In this document: positions 1-8,320 of the stretch, in pieces
How the letters are laid out: every line of letters starts with the position of its first letter
Numbering within the stretch: the first letter of the stretch is position 1
From: Nocardioides deserti
Lineage (GTDB): Bacteria; Actinomycetota; Actinomycetes; Propionibacteriales; Nocardioidaceae
Direction of reading: 5' to 3'
Assembly: GCF_014266025.1 (NCBI RefSeq)
Contig: NZ_JACMYC010000001.1
Span: 248,001 to 312,000, forward strand
DNA length: 64,000 nt
Position numbers and translations under genes: made by a program
The notes under the pieces: model-generated
Seen by the model: only the letters and a program-made list of their open reading frames with translations
Databases searched by the model: none
What the model was told of the DNA's origin: nothing

Positions 1-546
1 CGGTGCCGTGCTGGCATCGTCGACGTCACCGACGACGATCACCTCGCCCTCGACGACCATCGCGCCGTTCTCCGTCCGCGCGTTGTGGGTGGCGCGCTTC
101 CCGCACCAGCACAGCGCCTCGACCTGCAGGACGTTCATCCGGTCGGCCAGCTCGACGAGCCGCTGGGAGCCCTCGAAGAGCGCGGTGCGGAAGTCGGTGA
201 GGATGCCGAAGGCGAACACGTCGATCTGCAGCTCGTCGACCACCTTGGCCAGCTGGTCGACCTGGTCGCGCGTGTAGAACTGCGCCTCGTCGCAGATGAG
301 GTAGTCGATCCGCCCGCCGTGGGTGAGCGACTCGACGACGTAGCGCCAGAAGTCGAAGTCCGGGCCCACCTCGAGCGCCTCGTGCGTCAGGCCCAGCCGG
401 CTGGAGATCTGCGCCTGGCCGGCGCGGTCGTTGGCCGTGAAGATCCGGCCCGCCCGGCCGCGCGCGGCGTGGTTGTGGTTGGTCTGGAGCGCCAGGGTCG
501 ACTTGCCGGAGTCCATCGTCCCGGTGAAGAAGTGCAGTTCCGCCAC
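1..546 (-). CDS. tdk: Thymidine kinase (3' end cut by window edge)
   Basis: Salvage kinase that makes dTMP from thymidine and ATP in the cytoplasm. The 182 visible codons read leftwards from a GTG at 546 and run off the window, so the extreme C-terminus is missing; full-length members are usually about 190-220 residues. Seen: an N-terminal P-loop GTMDSGKST, the DEAQF motif typical of type II thymidine kinases, and a CWCGK cysteine pair followed by RTEN in the zinc-binding region. A GGGAGG ribosome site at 555-560 sits 8 nt before the GTG and fixes the start. It lies just downstream of the beta-propeller gene on the same strand and could share its transcript. Confidence 0.95.
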   Translation of the reverse strand, partial: MAELHFFTGTMDSGKSTLALQTNHNHAARGRAGRIFTANDRAGQAQISSRLGLTHEALEVGPDFDFWRYVVESLTHGGRIDYLICDEAQFYTRDQVDQLAKVVDELQIDVFAFGILTDFRTALFEGSQRLVELADRMNVLQVEALCWCGKRATHNARTENGAMVVEGEVIVVGDVDDASTAP

Positions 547-569
547 CGGCGGATCCTCCCACGGGTCGG

Positions 570-1922
570 TCAGGCGCGCGGTGCGGCCTCGACGCCGTCC
601 GACGGGCGGTCCTCGGTGTCCGCCGGGTCGGTGGTCGGAGGTGCAGGGCCGCCCGGCGCGCCGTCCGGCCCGGCGGTACGTCGCGGGCGCCGGCGCAGCA
701 GCCGGCCGGTGACCCAGGCGGCCATGGTCCCGATCACCGTGGCGAGCACGAGCCGCCAGGGCCACGGCATCGGGCCGCGATCGACGTCGGCGACGGCCCG
801 CACCTCCAGGTCCGCCAGCGCCTCCTGGGCGACCTGCCAGCGGCTGACGCCGAACGAGTGGAGATCGGTGGTCTCGGTGAGCCGCCGGGGCGCCGAGCCG
901 TCGACCGGCACGGCAGCCAGCCAGGCGGTCTCGGGCCCGTCGCCCGCCCGGCCGTCGTCCCGGTCGTCGCCCTCGGCGCGGGGGAGCACCCCGACGACCT
1001 CGTCCGGGCCGGTCCAGCCGAGCACCGCCGCGGAGCCGACGAGCCCTCGTCCGAGGCGGAGCGCCGGTCCGGGCACCCGCGCGCCCGTGCCGGCCTCCAG
1101 GAACGTCACCCGCGCCGCCGTCCGGCCGCCGCGGAGCACGACGGCGAGCAGGCGGCCGTCCGGTGACCAGGACGCGGGCCCGGCCAGCACCGCCGTGCGG
1201 CTGAGCAGCCGGCTGCGGCCGTCGGCGAGGTCGAGCACGGTCAGGGGAGCCGGGGCATCGCGACCCGCCCGGCGGTGCTGGACGGCGAGCCGCTCGCCCG
1301 AGGGGGCGAACGCTGCGGACACGACGTCGTCGGCGACCGTCTCCGAGCGGCCCGTGTCGAGGTCGAGGACGGCGAGCGCCTGCTGGGGCGAGCGCCCCCG
1401 GTAGGGGTTCGTGGGGCCACCGAAGAGGTACGCGACCCGCCGACCGTCGGGCGCCCAGGCGACCGGCTGGACGCTGCCGCCCTCGGGCAGGTCGTGGTAC
1501 GTCGTGCCGCCGCTGCCCAGGTCGACGAGCTCCAGGTCCGGCTCGTCCGTGTGGTGGTCGCCGACCGCCACGGACCGGCCGTCGGCGGAGAGCAGCATCG
1601 GTGCGGGGTCGCCCTGGGCCTCCGGCCCCGCCCGGTCCTCCGCCTCCTCGACCCGTCGGACGGCGTCCCCCCGCCAGCCCACGACGATCGCCTGGGGGAA
1701 GTCCAGGAACTCGACGCCGTACCCGTGCTGGAACAGGGCCACGGCCCGTCCCGGCGGCGAGTCCTCGACGTCGCCGGTCAGCAGCGAGTAGCCCGCCAGG
1801 CGGTCGGGCAGGACGGCCGTTCCTCGGGTCGCCGGCGCACCGTCGGCCAGGAGGGGGCCGGCCAGGAGGACGGCCGCGGCCGCGCCGACGCCGGCGGCCA
1901 GCCCGGTGCGGCGCGGGGTCAT
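570..1922 (-). CDS. Membrane-anchored beta-propeller (WD40/TolB-like) protein
   Basis: A 450-residue protein with a hydrophobic N-terminal segment (residues about 7-27), an extracytoplasmic region with repeated blade-like motifs such as AWAPDGRRVAYLF, ASWSPDGRLLAVVL and AFAPSGERLAVQH, then a C-terminal membrane helix (WPWRLVLATVIGTMAAW) and a basic cytoplasmic tail. The repeats match PD40/TolB-type propellers, which usually bind protein or peptide partners; the partner is unknown. Start chosen at the ATG at 1922 because a TACCGT box lies exactly 6 bp upstream (leaderless pattern). The same topology occurs in the protein at 29449-30768, which is paired with a sigma factor; this copy has no sigma gene beside it. 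Confidence 0.85.
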   Translation of the reverse strand: MTPRRTGLAAGVGAAAAVLLAGPLLADGAPATRGTAVLPDRLAGYSLLTGDVEDSPPGRAVALFQHGYGVEFLDFPQAIVVGWRGDAVRRVEEAEDRAGPEAQGDPAPMLLSADGRSVAVGDHHTDEPDLELVDLGSGGTTYHDLPEGGSVQPVAWAPDGRRVAYLFGGPTNPYRGRSPQQALAVLDLDTGRSETVADDVVSAAFAPSGERLAVQHRRAGRDAPAPLTVLDLADGRSRLLSRTAVLAGPASWSPDGRLLAVVLRGGRTAARVTFLEAGTGARVPGPALRLGRGLVGSAAVLGWTGPDEVVGVLPRAEGDDRDDGRAGDGPETAWLAAVPVDGSAPRRLTETTDLHSFGVSRWQVAQEALADLEVRAVADVDRGPMPWPWRLVLATVIGTMAAWVTGRLLRRRPRRTAGPDGAPGGPAPPTTDPADTEDRPSDGVEAAPRA

Positions 1923-1928
1923 CCACCG

Positions 1929-1934
1929 ACGGTA
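1929..1934 (-). promoter_or_regulatory. Leaderless-type -10 box of the beta-propeller gene
   Basis: TACCGT on the minus strand, 6 bp before the ATG at 1922; transcription would begin at or next to the start codon. Confidence 0.6.
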
Positions 1935-2001
1935 GGCGGGCCGGGCTCGCTCCGCCAGGGAGCACGCTGCGACCGCGGGCGGGGCGGTGCAGGATGGTCC
2001 G

Positions 2002-2826
2002 GTGTCCTCACCTCTCATCTTCGTGGACGAGCTGGCCGCCGCCGTCGGGACCGGCGCCAGCCCCACCGTGCTGGACGTGCGCTGGCGGCTGGGCGGCCCG
2101 CCCGGGCGCGAGGAGTTCGACCGCGGGCACGTGCCGGGCAGCGTGCACGTCGACCTCGACTCCGCCCTCGCCGCGCCGGCCGGTCCGCGGGGCCGCCACC
2201 CGCTGCCGCCGGTCGAGGTGTTCGAGGCGGCGATGCGCGCCGCGGGCGTCTCGGGCGACCGGCCGGTGGTCGTCCTCGACGACTGGGCGGGCCGGGCCGC
2301 GGCGCGGGCCTGGTGGCTGCTGCGCTTCCACGGGCACCCGGACGTGCGGGTGCTCGACGGGGGCTGGTCCGCGTGGCTGGCGTCCGGCGAGGCGGTCGAG
2401 ACGGGGCCGGGCGACGTCGCGCCGGGGGACTTCTCGGCGCGGCCGGGCGGGATGCCGGTGGTCGAGGTGGACGGCGTGCTCGACGTCGGGGTGCTCGTCG
2501 ACGCGCGGGATCCGGAGCGGTACCGCGGGGAGGTCGAGCCGGTCGACCCCGTCGCCGGGCACGTCCCGGGCGCGGTGAACGTGCCGACCAGCATCAACGT
2601 GCGGGCCGACGGGCGCTTCCGCGACCCGGTCCAGCTGCGCGCGCTGTACGCGGCCGAGGGGGTCACGCCGGACGCCGACGTGGCGGCGTACTGCGGGTCG
2701 GGCGTGACCGCCGCCCACGACGTCCTCGCCATGGAGGTCGCCGGCATCCGCGCCGCGCTGTGGCCCGGCAGCTGGAGCGAGTGGGTGGCCGACCGGTCCC
2801 GCCCGGTCGCGACGACCGCGGACTGA
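2002..2826 (+). CDS. Two-domain rhodanese-type sulfurtransferase
   Basis: Cytoplasmic thiosulfate/3-mercaptopyruvate sulfurtransferase of 274 residues with tandem rhodanese domains. The first domain is the non-catalytic half; the second carries the active-site loop CGSGVTA with Cys near residue 231. This loop resembles 3-mercaptopyruvate-type enzymes more than the CRxGxxR loop of rhodanese, but substrate choice is not certain. GTG 2002 is preferred over GTG 1987 because a -10-like CAGGAT (1990-1995) lies 6 bp upstream of it and would overlap the earlier start. It is divergent from the beta-propeller gene and convergent with sepH. Confidence 0.9.
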   Translation: MSSPLIFVDELAAAVGTGASPTVLDVRWRLGGPPGREEFDRGHVPGSVHVDLDSALAAPAGPRGRHPLPPVEVFEAAMRAAGVSGDRPVVVLDDWAGRAAARAWWLLRFHGHPDVRVLDGGWSAWLASGEAVETGPGDVAPGDFSARPGGMPVVEVDGVLDVGVLVDARDPERYRGEVEPVDPVAGHVPGAVNVPTSINVRADGRFRDPVQLRALYAAEGVTPDADVAAYCGSGVTAAHDVLAMEVAGIRAALWPGSWSEWVADRSRPVATTAD

Positions 2827-2849
2827 GGAGACGCGCCAGCGCCGTCTGG

Positions 2850-3845
2850 TCAGTCCTGCTTGCCGCCGCCGAACATGATCTCGTCCCAGCTGGGGACCGA
2901 GGCGCGGCCGCGGCTCTTGCGGACCGGGCGGCGCGGGGGCGGCTGCTCGTCCGGAGCCGGCTCGGCGGCAGGCTCGTCGGCGGGGTCCTGGGCGGGGTCC
3001 TCGGCAGCGACGGCGGGCTGCTCGGTGGTGGGCGCCTCGTCCGGGGTGTCGAGGGCGGCGGCGTCGGCCGCCTGCTCGACGAGGTCGCGCTCGCGGGCGG
3101 CGGCGGTCGGCTCGGTGGGGGCCTCGGTGTCGAGGAACGCGTCGACCGGCTCGTCGTGGACCAGCGAGATCGCGTCGTCGCCGAGCGGGAGCTCCTGGTC
3201 GGTGAGGTCGACGGTGGTGAGCCGGCGCTGGCGGGCCTGCTGCAGGTCGTCGCGGGTCGGCGCCGGCTCCGGGAGGGCCTCGCCGACCAGCCAGCGGGCG
3301 TCGTCGTTGTCGAGCAGGACGAAGTTGCCGGGCACGTCGTAGGTCAGCTCGGCGATGCCACTCCGCTTCGAGGTCTCGTACGCCGCGACGAGGGCCCAGC
3401 GACCGTCGTCGCGACGCCAGGCGTCCCACTCCACGCCGCTGGCGGGGACGTGCATCGAGCGCAGGTGCGCCTCGACGGCCTCGCCGAGGGTGCGCGCCGA
3501 CCCCGCGGCCTCGCCGGCCCGGCGACGTACCGACGACTTCTGCGCCCGCTCCGCGACGTGCTGCCGCTCCGCCAGGACCGGCCCGGCGAACGCCATGATC
3601 TTGTCGACCGACGTGCCCGCTGCGGCCGCGACGTCCTCCGCGGACTCCCCGGACCGGATGCGGGCCTGGATGTCGCGGGGCCGCAGGGTGCTCTCCATCT
3701 GCTTCTCCATACGTCTCGGCGGGGGCTCGCGCAGCGCGCTGCGGAGGCGCTGGTCGATGACGAGCTGGTGCTCGGCACCGGTGTCGTCGGTCAGCAGCAG
3801 GCGCTTGCCGTCCTCGCTCACTCCGGTGAGCTGGAGGTGCGCCAT
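2850..3845 (-). CDS. sepH: Septation protein SepH (DUF3071)
   Basis: Actinobacterial cell-division protein that binds FtsZ and promotes its assembly. The 331-residue product has the conserved N-terminal DUF3071 domain (starting MAHLQLTGVSEDGKRLLLTDD, with a helix-turn-helix-like segment around residues 50-90), a long acidic Ala/Pro/Glu-rich disordered middle from about residue 215, and the short conserved C-terminal motif RASVPSWDEIMFGG. This three-part layout is diagnostic of SepH. It starts at the ATG at 3845, divergent from the TRIC-type channel gene with an 88-bp spacer. An AAGGA lies further upstream than an ideal ribosome site, so the initiation signal is weak. Confidence 0.93.
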   Translation of the reverse strand: MAHLQLTGVSEDGKRLLLTDDTGAEHQLVIDQRLRSALREPPPRRMEKQMESTLRPRDIQARIRSGESAEDVAAAAGTSVDKIMAFAGPVLAERQHVAERAQKSSVRRRAGEAAGSARTLGEAVEAHLRSMHVPASGVEWDAWRRDDGRWALVAAYETSKRSGIAELTYDVPGNFVLLDNDDARWLVGEALPEPAPTRDDLQQARQRRLTTVDLTDQELPLGDDAISLVHDEPVDAFLDTEAPTEPTAAARERDLVEQAADAAALDTPDEAPTTEQPAVAAEDPAQDPADEPAAEPAPDEQPPPRRPVRKSRGRASVPSWDEIMFGGGKQD

Positions 3846-3921
3846 GGGTGTGTGGTCCTTGCCCGGTCGTTCCTGCTGGTCGTGGGCCCAGAGCCTACGC
3901 CAGCGGAGGCCGGAGGACCGG

Positions 3922-3927
3922 TAACCT
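3922..3927 (+). promoter_or_regulatory. Leaderless-type -10 box of the TRIC channel gene
   Basis: TAACCT lies 6 bp before the GTG at 3934. Confidence 0.6.
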
Positions 3928-3933
3928 CGGAGC

Positions 3934-4551
3934 GTGCCGACCCTCGTCGTCCTGGACCTGGTCGGGATCTTCGTCTTCGCCATCTCCGGTGGGCTGGTCG
4001 CGGTGCGCAAGGACCTCGACGTGTTCGGGGTGCTGCTGCTCGCGGGGACCACCGGGCTCGGTGGCGGGTTCCTGCGCGACCTGCTCATCGACGCGGCGCC
4101 GCCGGCCGCTCTGGCCGATTGGCGCTACCTCGTCGTGCCGGCCGTCGCGGGGCTGCTGACCTTCGGCTACCACCCGACGCTGGGCCGGATGGAGCGCACG
4201 GTCAACGTCTTCGACGCCTTCGGGCTGGCGCTGTTCTGCGCCGCGGGCGCGCTCAAGGCGCTCGACCACGGCCTGGGCCCGGTGCCGGCGGCGTTGCTCG
4301 GCATGACCACCGCGATCGGTGGCGGGATCCTGCGCGACCTGCTGGCGGGGCGGGTGCCGGTGGTCTTCCGGGGCGAGCTGTACGCCACGCCGGCGTTGGC
4401 GGGCGCGTTCGTCGTGGTCGTCGGCGTGGAGCTCGACCTGTCGCGCGAGCTGGTCAGCGTCGTCGGCGCCACGGTGTGCCTGACCTGGCGGCTGCTCGCG
4501 CTGTGGCGCGGGTGGCAGGCGCCGCGGCCGCCGGGGATGGCGAGCGTCTGA
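3934..4551 (+). CDS. TRIC-type cation channel family protein (UPF0126)
   Basis: A 205-residue integral membrane protein with about seven hydrophobic segments arranged as two internal repeats. Each repeat carries the family signature of a Gly-rich stretch followed by RDLL: GLGGGFLRDLL near residue 45 and AIGGGILRDLL near residue 130. Prokaryotic members form trimeric monovalent-cation (K+/Na+) channels; a few relatives have been proposed to carry glycine. GTG start fixed by an upstream TAACCT box. A single-gene unit divergent from sepH; the neighbours give no further hint of its role. Confidence 0.9.
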   Translation: MPTLVVLDLVGIFVFAISGGLVAVRKDLDVFGVLLLAGTTGLGGGFLRDLLIDAAPPAALADWRYLVVPAVAGLLTFGYHPTLGRMERTVNVFDAFGLALFCAAGALKALDHGLGPVPAALLGMTTAIGGGILRDLLAGRVPVVFRGELYATPALAGAFVVVVGVELDLSRELVSVVGATVCLTWRLLALWRGWQAPRPPGMASV

Positions 4552-4653
4552 CGCGCCCCCGATGAGTCTCGGCGGCGGCATGAGTCGGACGGGCATGCGA
4601 CCGGAACAGAATTGCCGTGCTCACTGTCGGTGGGGCGTGGCAGCGTGACCCCC

Positions 4654-5667
4654 ATGACATCCGACCTGGCCATCGAGACCTCAGGGCTCGTCAAGACCTT
4701 CGGCGACACCCGCGCCGTCGACGGCGTCGACCTGGCCGTGCCGGCCGGCGGCGTGTACGGCGTGCTCGGGCCCAACGGCGCGGGCAAGACCACGACCATC
4801 CGGATGCTCGCGACGCTGCTGCCGCCCGACGGCGGCACGGCGTACGTGCTGGGCCACGACGTCGTCCACGAGGCGGCGCAGGTCCGATCCCGGGTGGCCC
4901 TCACCGGCCAGTTCGCCTCGCTCGACGAGGACCTGTCCGGCACCGAGAACCTCGTGCTCATCGCCCGGCTCCAGGGCTACTCCCGTGCGGCGGCCAAGCA
5001 GCGCGCGGCCGAGCTGCTCGAGGCGTTCGACCTGACCGCCGCGGCGCGCAAGCAGGTGAAGGCCTACTCCGGCGGCATGCGGCGGCGCCTCGACATCGCC
5101 GGCTCGATCGTGGTCCGCCCCGACCTGATGTTCCTCGACGAGCCGACGACCGGGCTCGACCCCCGCAGCCGCAACCAGGTGTGGGAGATCGTCCGGGCGC
5201 TGGTGCGGGCGGGGACGACCGTGCTGCTGACCACGCAGTACCTCGAGGAGGCCGACCAGCTGGCCGACCGCATCGCCGTCATCGACCACGGCCGCGTGAT
5301 CGCCGAGGGCACCAGCGGCCAGCTCAAGGCGTCGGTGGGCTCGGGCGCGGTCAGGGTGCGCGTGGCCGACCCGACCGACCGCCCGGCGCTCGCGACGCTG
5401 CTGGCCGAGTCGCTCGACGCCGAGCCGGTCCTCGACTCCGACCCGGCCTCGCTGTCCTTCCGCGTGGCCGACCCGACCGTCGTCGCCGGCGCGCTGCACC
5501 GGGCGGGGGAGCACGGACTGCTGATCAGCGAGTACTCCCTCGGCCAGCCCAGCCTCGACGAGGTCTTCCTCGCGCTGACCGGCCGGCCGGCCGAGGAGAC
5601 CGCACCCGCCACGAACGATCCCGGGAACGACCCGACCCGACCGACCGCAGAGGAGGTCCCGGCATGA
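4654..5667 (+). CDS. ABC exporter ATP-binding protein, DrrA-like
   Basis: ATPase subunit of a two-component efflux ABC transporter. The 337-residue protein has Walker [10 protein letters not shown], a Q-loop ([14 protein letters not shown]), the ABC signature [10 protein letters not shown], Walker [13 protein letters not shown] and an H-loop region in which the usual His is replaced ([11 protein letters not shown]), followed by a C-terminal accessory domain typical of the daunorubicin-resistance DrrA group. It overlaps the permease gene by 4 bp (ATGA), so the two are translationally coupled. ATG 4654 is chosen over an earlier in-frame start at 4612 because homology begins here and a -10-like CAGCGT lies 7 bp upstream. 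The substrate cannot be told from sequence. Confidence 0.93.
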   Translation: MTSDLAIETSGLVKTFGDTRAVDGVDLAVPAGGVYGVLGPNGAGKTTTIRMLATLLPPDGGTAYVLGHDVVHEAAQVRSRVALTGQFASLDEDLSGTENLVLIARLQGYSRAAAKQRAAELLEAFDLTAAARKQVKAYSGGMRRRLDIAGSIVVRPDLMFLDEPTTGLDPRSRNQVWEIVRALVRAGTTVLLTTQYLEEADQLADRIAVIDHGRVIAEGTSGQLKASVGSGAVRVRVADPTDRPALATLLAESLDAEPVLDSDPASLSFRVADPTVVAGALHRAGEHGLLISEYSLGQPSLDEVFLALTGRPAEETAPATNDPGNDPTRPTAEEVPA

Positions 5668-6518
5668 CGACCACCACCCGGGCCGACACCACCAACCCGC
5701 AGCAGCCCGCGCTCGACGCCTCCGTCATCGCGGCCGTCGGCGGGGCCGAGCGGCCCCGGCACGCCGGCCCGGTGGGCGCGTCGATGACCTACGGCTGGCG
5801 GGCGCTGCTGAAGATCAAGCACGTCCCCGAGCAGCTCTTCGACGTGACGATGTTCCCGATCATGTTCACGCTGATGTTCACCTATGTCTTCGGCGGGGCG
5901 ATGGCGGGTTCGCCGGGGGAGTACCTCCAGTACGCGCTGCCCGGGATCCTCACCCAGACGGTCGTGTTCATCACGATGTACACCGCGCTCACCATCAACA
6001 CCGACATCGAGAAGGGCGTCTTCGACCGCTTCCGCTCGCTGCCGGTGTGGCGGCCGGCGCTGCTGGTCGGCGCGCTGCTCGGCGACGCGCTGCGGTACGT
6101 CATCGCCTCGGCGGTCGTGCTGACCGTCGGTCTCGCGATCGGCTACCGCGCGCCGGGCGGCGTGCTCGGCGTGGTCGCCGCGGTCGCGCTGCTCGTGCTC
6201 TTCTGCGTCGCGCTGACCTGGGTCTGGCTGATCGTCGGGCTCAAGGTCCGCACGCCGAACGCGGTCATGGGCACCTCGATGATGGTGCTCTTCCCGCTCA
6301 CGTTCGTCTCCTCGGTCTTCGCGCCGCCGGAGACGATGCCCGGCTGGCTCCAGGCGTTCGTCGACGTCAACCCGGTCACCCTGCTCGTCGAGGCCGCCCG
6401 CGGGCTGATGAACGACACGGCCGACGGCGGCGACATCCTCCTCGTCGTGCTGCTGTCGGCGGTGATCACCGCGGTGTTCGCGCCGATCGCGCTGCGGCTC
6501 TACAACAACAAGACCTGA
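5664..6518 (+). CDS. ABC exporter permease, DrrB-like (ABC-2)
   Basis: Membrane partner of the preceding ATPase. The 284-residue protein has a polar N-terminal tail of about 45 residues and six predicted helices, with the conserved ABC-2 region containing [10 protein letters not shown], the amphipathic [14 protein letters not shown] loop and the late motif [14 protein letters not shown] typical of DrrB/ABC-2 permeases. An AGGAGG ribosome site at about 5650-5655 precedes the ATG, and the start overlaps the upstream stop. The pair likely exports a hydrophobic compound or antibiotic; no biosynthetic cluster lies nearby, so a self-protection or general efflux role is inferred. Confidence 0.92.
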   Translation: MTTTTRADTTNPQQPALDASVIAAVGGAERPRHAGPVGASMTYGWRALLKIKHVPEQLFDVTMFPIMFTLMFTYVFGGAMAGSPGEYLQYALPGILTQTVVFITMYTALTINTDIEKGVFDRFRSLPVWRPALLVGALLGDALRYVIASAVVLTVGLAIGYRAPGGVLGVVAAVALLVLFCVALTWVWLIVGLKVRTPNAVMGTSMMVLFPLTFVSSVFAPPETMPGWLQAFVDVNPVTLLVEAARGLMNDTADGGDILLVVLLSAVITAVFAPIALRLYNNKT

Positions 6519-6528
6519 GGGGCAGCCG

Positions 6529-7236
6529 GTGCAGATGCTGAGGAACGCCGAGATTGCCGCCGCGGGGCTCGCGGACTGGCGCAAGCTCGGCCAGGCGTTG
6601 CACGCGCGGTACGCCGTCGCGGACCTCGCCGCGGCGGCGCGGCTGGCCGCCGCGGTGGCCGAGGCGGCCGCCGGGACCGCGTCCGACCTCCGGGTCACCC
6701 TCGACCGCGGCAACGTCGACCTGCGGCTGGTCAGCCCGGACGCGGTCTACCGCGACGAGACCGGCACCGACCACGTCGTCGAGTGGGTGACCCAGCGCGA
6801 CGTCGACCTCGCCCGGGTGCTCAGCGGGCTCGCGGCCGAGGCCGGCGCGGTCGCCGAGCCGCGCGCGATCACCGCGATCGAGCTCGCCCTCGACACGGCC
6901 CGCGCGTCCGAGCTCGCTCCGGTCTGGGCCGCGCTGCTGACCGGCTCGGCGGCCTCCGTCGGCCGCGGCAGCATCGACGACGACGTGTGGGACGCGACCG
7001 GGCAGGTGCCCTACCTCTGGTTCCAGCGCACCGACCCGCACGAGGAGCCGCGGCAACGGTTCCACCTCGACGTGTGGGTGGCGCCGGAGGTCGCCGAGGA
7101 GCGGATCGCCGCGGCGGTCGCCGCCGGCGGGACCGTCGTGGACGACAGCCAGGCGCCGTCGTACGTCGTGGTGGCGGACGCGGACGGCAACAAGGCGTGC
7201 GTGTGCACCTCGCTCTCCCCGGAGGGCGGGTCGTGA
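6529..7236 (+). CDS. PCD-like/VOC-like two-domain protein
   Basis: A 235-residue cytoplasmic protein combining an N-terminal pterin-4a-carbinolamine-dehydratase-like half (about residues 1-105; LADWRKLGQALHARY then a DLRLVSPDAV segment) with a C-terminal glyoxalase/VOC-type half (about residues 110-230; LWFQRTDPHEEPRQRFHLDV and VADADGNKACVC). This combination recurs in actinobacteria but has no firm function. The canonical PCD histidine cluster is not evident in the N-terminal half, so dehydratase activity is doubtful. GTG 6529 follows the exporter permease by 10 bp and overlaps the ASCH gene by 4 bp, so all four genes may form one operon. Confidence 0.78.
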   Translation: MQMLRNAEIAAAGLADWRKLGQALHARYAVADLAAAARLAAAVAEAAAGTASDLRVTLDRGNVDLRLVSPDAVYRDETGTDHVVEWVTQRDVDLARVLSGLAAEAGAVAEPRAITAIELALDTARASELAPVWAALLTGSAASVGRGSIDDDVWDATGQVPYLWFQRTDPHEEPRQRFHLDVWVAPEVAEERIAAAVAAGGTVVDDSQAPSYVVVADADGNKACVCTSLSPEGGS

Positions 7237-7625
7237 CCTGGCCGCGGGTGGGCGGGCTGCGTGCGCTCGAGCTCGGGACGCCCGGCGGGTTGCGCGAGGA
7301 GCTGAACCGGCTGGTCCTGGCCGGGGAGAAGCAGGCGACGGCCGGGCTGCGGGCGGAGTACGACGAGGAGGGCGAGGAGCTCGAGCACGTCGGCGAGCGG
7401 CTCGCGCTGCTGGACGACGACGGTGGGCAGGTCGGCACGGTCGAGGTCACCGGCCTGGAGGTCGTGCCGTTCGCCGAGGTCCCGTGGGAGTTCGCGCACG
7501 CCGAGGGGGAGGGCGACGCGGACCTGGAGGAGTGGCGCGCCGCGCACCGCCGCTACTGGGAGCGCGTCGGCACGCCGGTCACCGACGAGACCCCCATCGT
7601 GTGCGTCCGGTTCCGGCTGGTCTGA
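7233..7625 (+). CDS. ASCH domain protein
   Basis: A 130-residue soluble protein with an ASCH (PUA-like beta-barrel) domain: a basic KQATAGLRAEYDEEGE segment near residue 30, the central TVEVTGLEVVPFAEV and the C-terminal CVRFRLV strand. ASCH proteins bind RNA or modified nucleotides, and some are amidohydrolases of acetylated cytidine; this one is not assignable further. The GTG start overlaps the upstream stop (GTGA), indicating coupling to the PCD/VOC gene. Its last 47 bp overlap the end of the DUF998 gene on the opposite strand. Confidence 0.88.
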   Translation: MTWPRVGGLRALELGTPGGLREELNRLVLAGEKQATAGLRAEYDEEGEELEHVGERLALLDDDGGQVGTVEVTGLEVVPFAEVPWEFAHAEGEGDADLEEWRAAHRRYWERVGTPVTDETPIVCVRFRLV

Positions 7626-8256
7626 GCACTGACCCGAGCGCCGCCCGGGGCCGGGCCACGGCCCAGGCGGCGCCGGCCAGGGCGCCGAGCACGGGCCAGA
7701 TCGCGAGGCGCTCGAAGGCACCGGCCGCCGGGCCGTCGCCGGCGAGGACGAACACCGCCGCCGCCGCTCCGGTGACCGCTCCGGTCGTCAGCACGGCACG
7801 CGCCAGGCGCGGCCGGTCGCTGCGCAGCCGCAGGCCGAGGGCCACCAGCGCGAGTGGTTGCGCGACGAACAGGGGCGTCGCCGCGACCACGTGGAGGGTG
7901 ACGTCGCGGTCCAGGGGTGCGAGGCCGGTGGCGACCGAGCTCAGCCCGGAGACGACGAGCAGACCGGTGACCGTCGGTCCCCAGGACCTGCGGAGCGGCG
8001 CCGCGCCACCGGCCAGCAGTGCGCCCGAGACGACGAACGCGGCGTTCATGACGTCGTGGCGCGGTGAGCAGGAGGAGGGAGAGCAGCCGGACTCGCCGAG
8101 CCGGCTGATCGAGTCGGCGACGAGGCTGTAGTCGCCCGTGGCCGCTGCTGCGACGAACAGCTCCGCCGCGACGTAGGTGGGCCGCACGAGGAGCGCCAGC
8201 GCTCCCCAGCGCGCGGCGCGCGACCCGACGGAGGGGAGGGACGAGGTGGCCGGCAC
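7579..8256 (-). CDS. DUF998 integral membrane protein
   Basis: A 225-residue protein with about six membrane helices; the ADSISRLGESGCSPSSCSPRHDVMN segment (residues about 46-70, given here only as its position with key Ser/Cys residues) sits between the first and second helices as in DUF998 proteins. Function unknown; some fused relatives carry hydrolase domains. GTG 8256 is supported by a TACGGT box 6 bp upstream. The 3' end overlaps the ASCH gene by 47 bp in convergent orientation. Confidence 0.85.
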   Translation of the reverse strand: MPATSSLPSVGSRAARWGALALLVRPTYVAAELFVAAAATGDYSLVADSISRLGESGCSPSSCSPRHDVMNAAFVVSGALLAGGAAPLRRSWGPTVTGLLVVSGLSSVATGLAPLDRDVTLHVVAATPLFVAQPLALVALGLRLRSDRPRLARAVLTTGAVTGAAAAVFVLAGDGPAAGAFERLAIWPVLGALAGAAWAVARPRAALGSVLRPAGTGRTRWGSRR

Positions 8257-8262
8257 GGGCCC

Positions 8263-8268
8263 ACCGTA
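8263..8268 (-). promoter_or_regulatory. Leaderless-type -10 box of the DUF998 gene
   Basis: TACGGT on the minus strand, 6 bp before the GTG at 8256. Confidence 0.6.
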
Positions 8269-8320
8269 GGACCGTCAGTTGCCGAGCGCGCGCCGCAGGT
8301 CGACCCCGCTCGCCCAGACG

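Noticed and set aside
4654..6518. Antibiotic biosynthesis cluster around the DrrAB-like exporter
   Set aside because: No polyketide synthase, NRPS or tailoring genes are present; the neighbours are small housekeeping-type genes.
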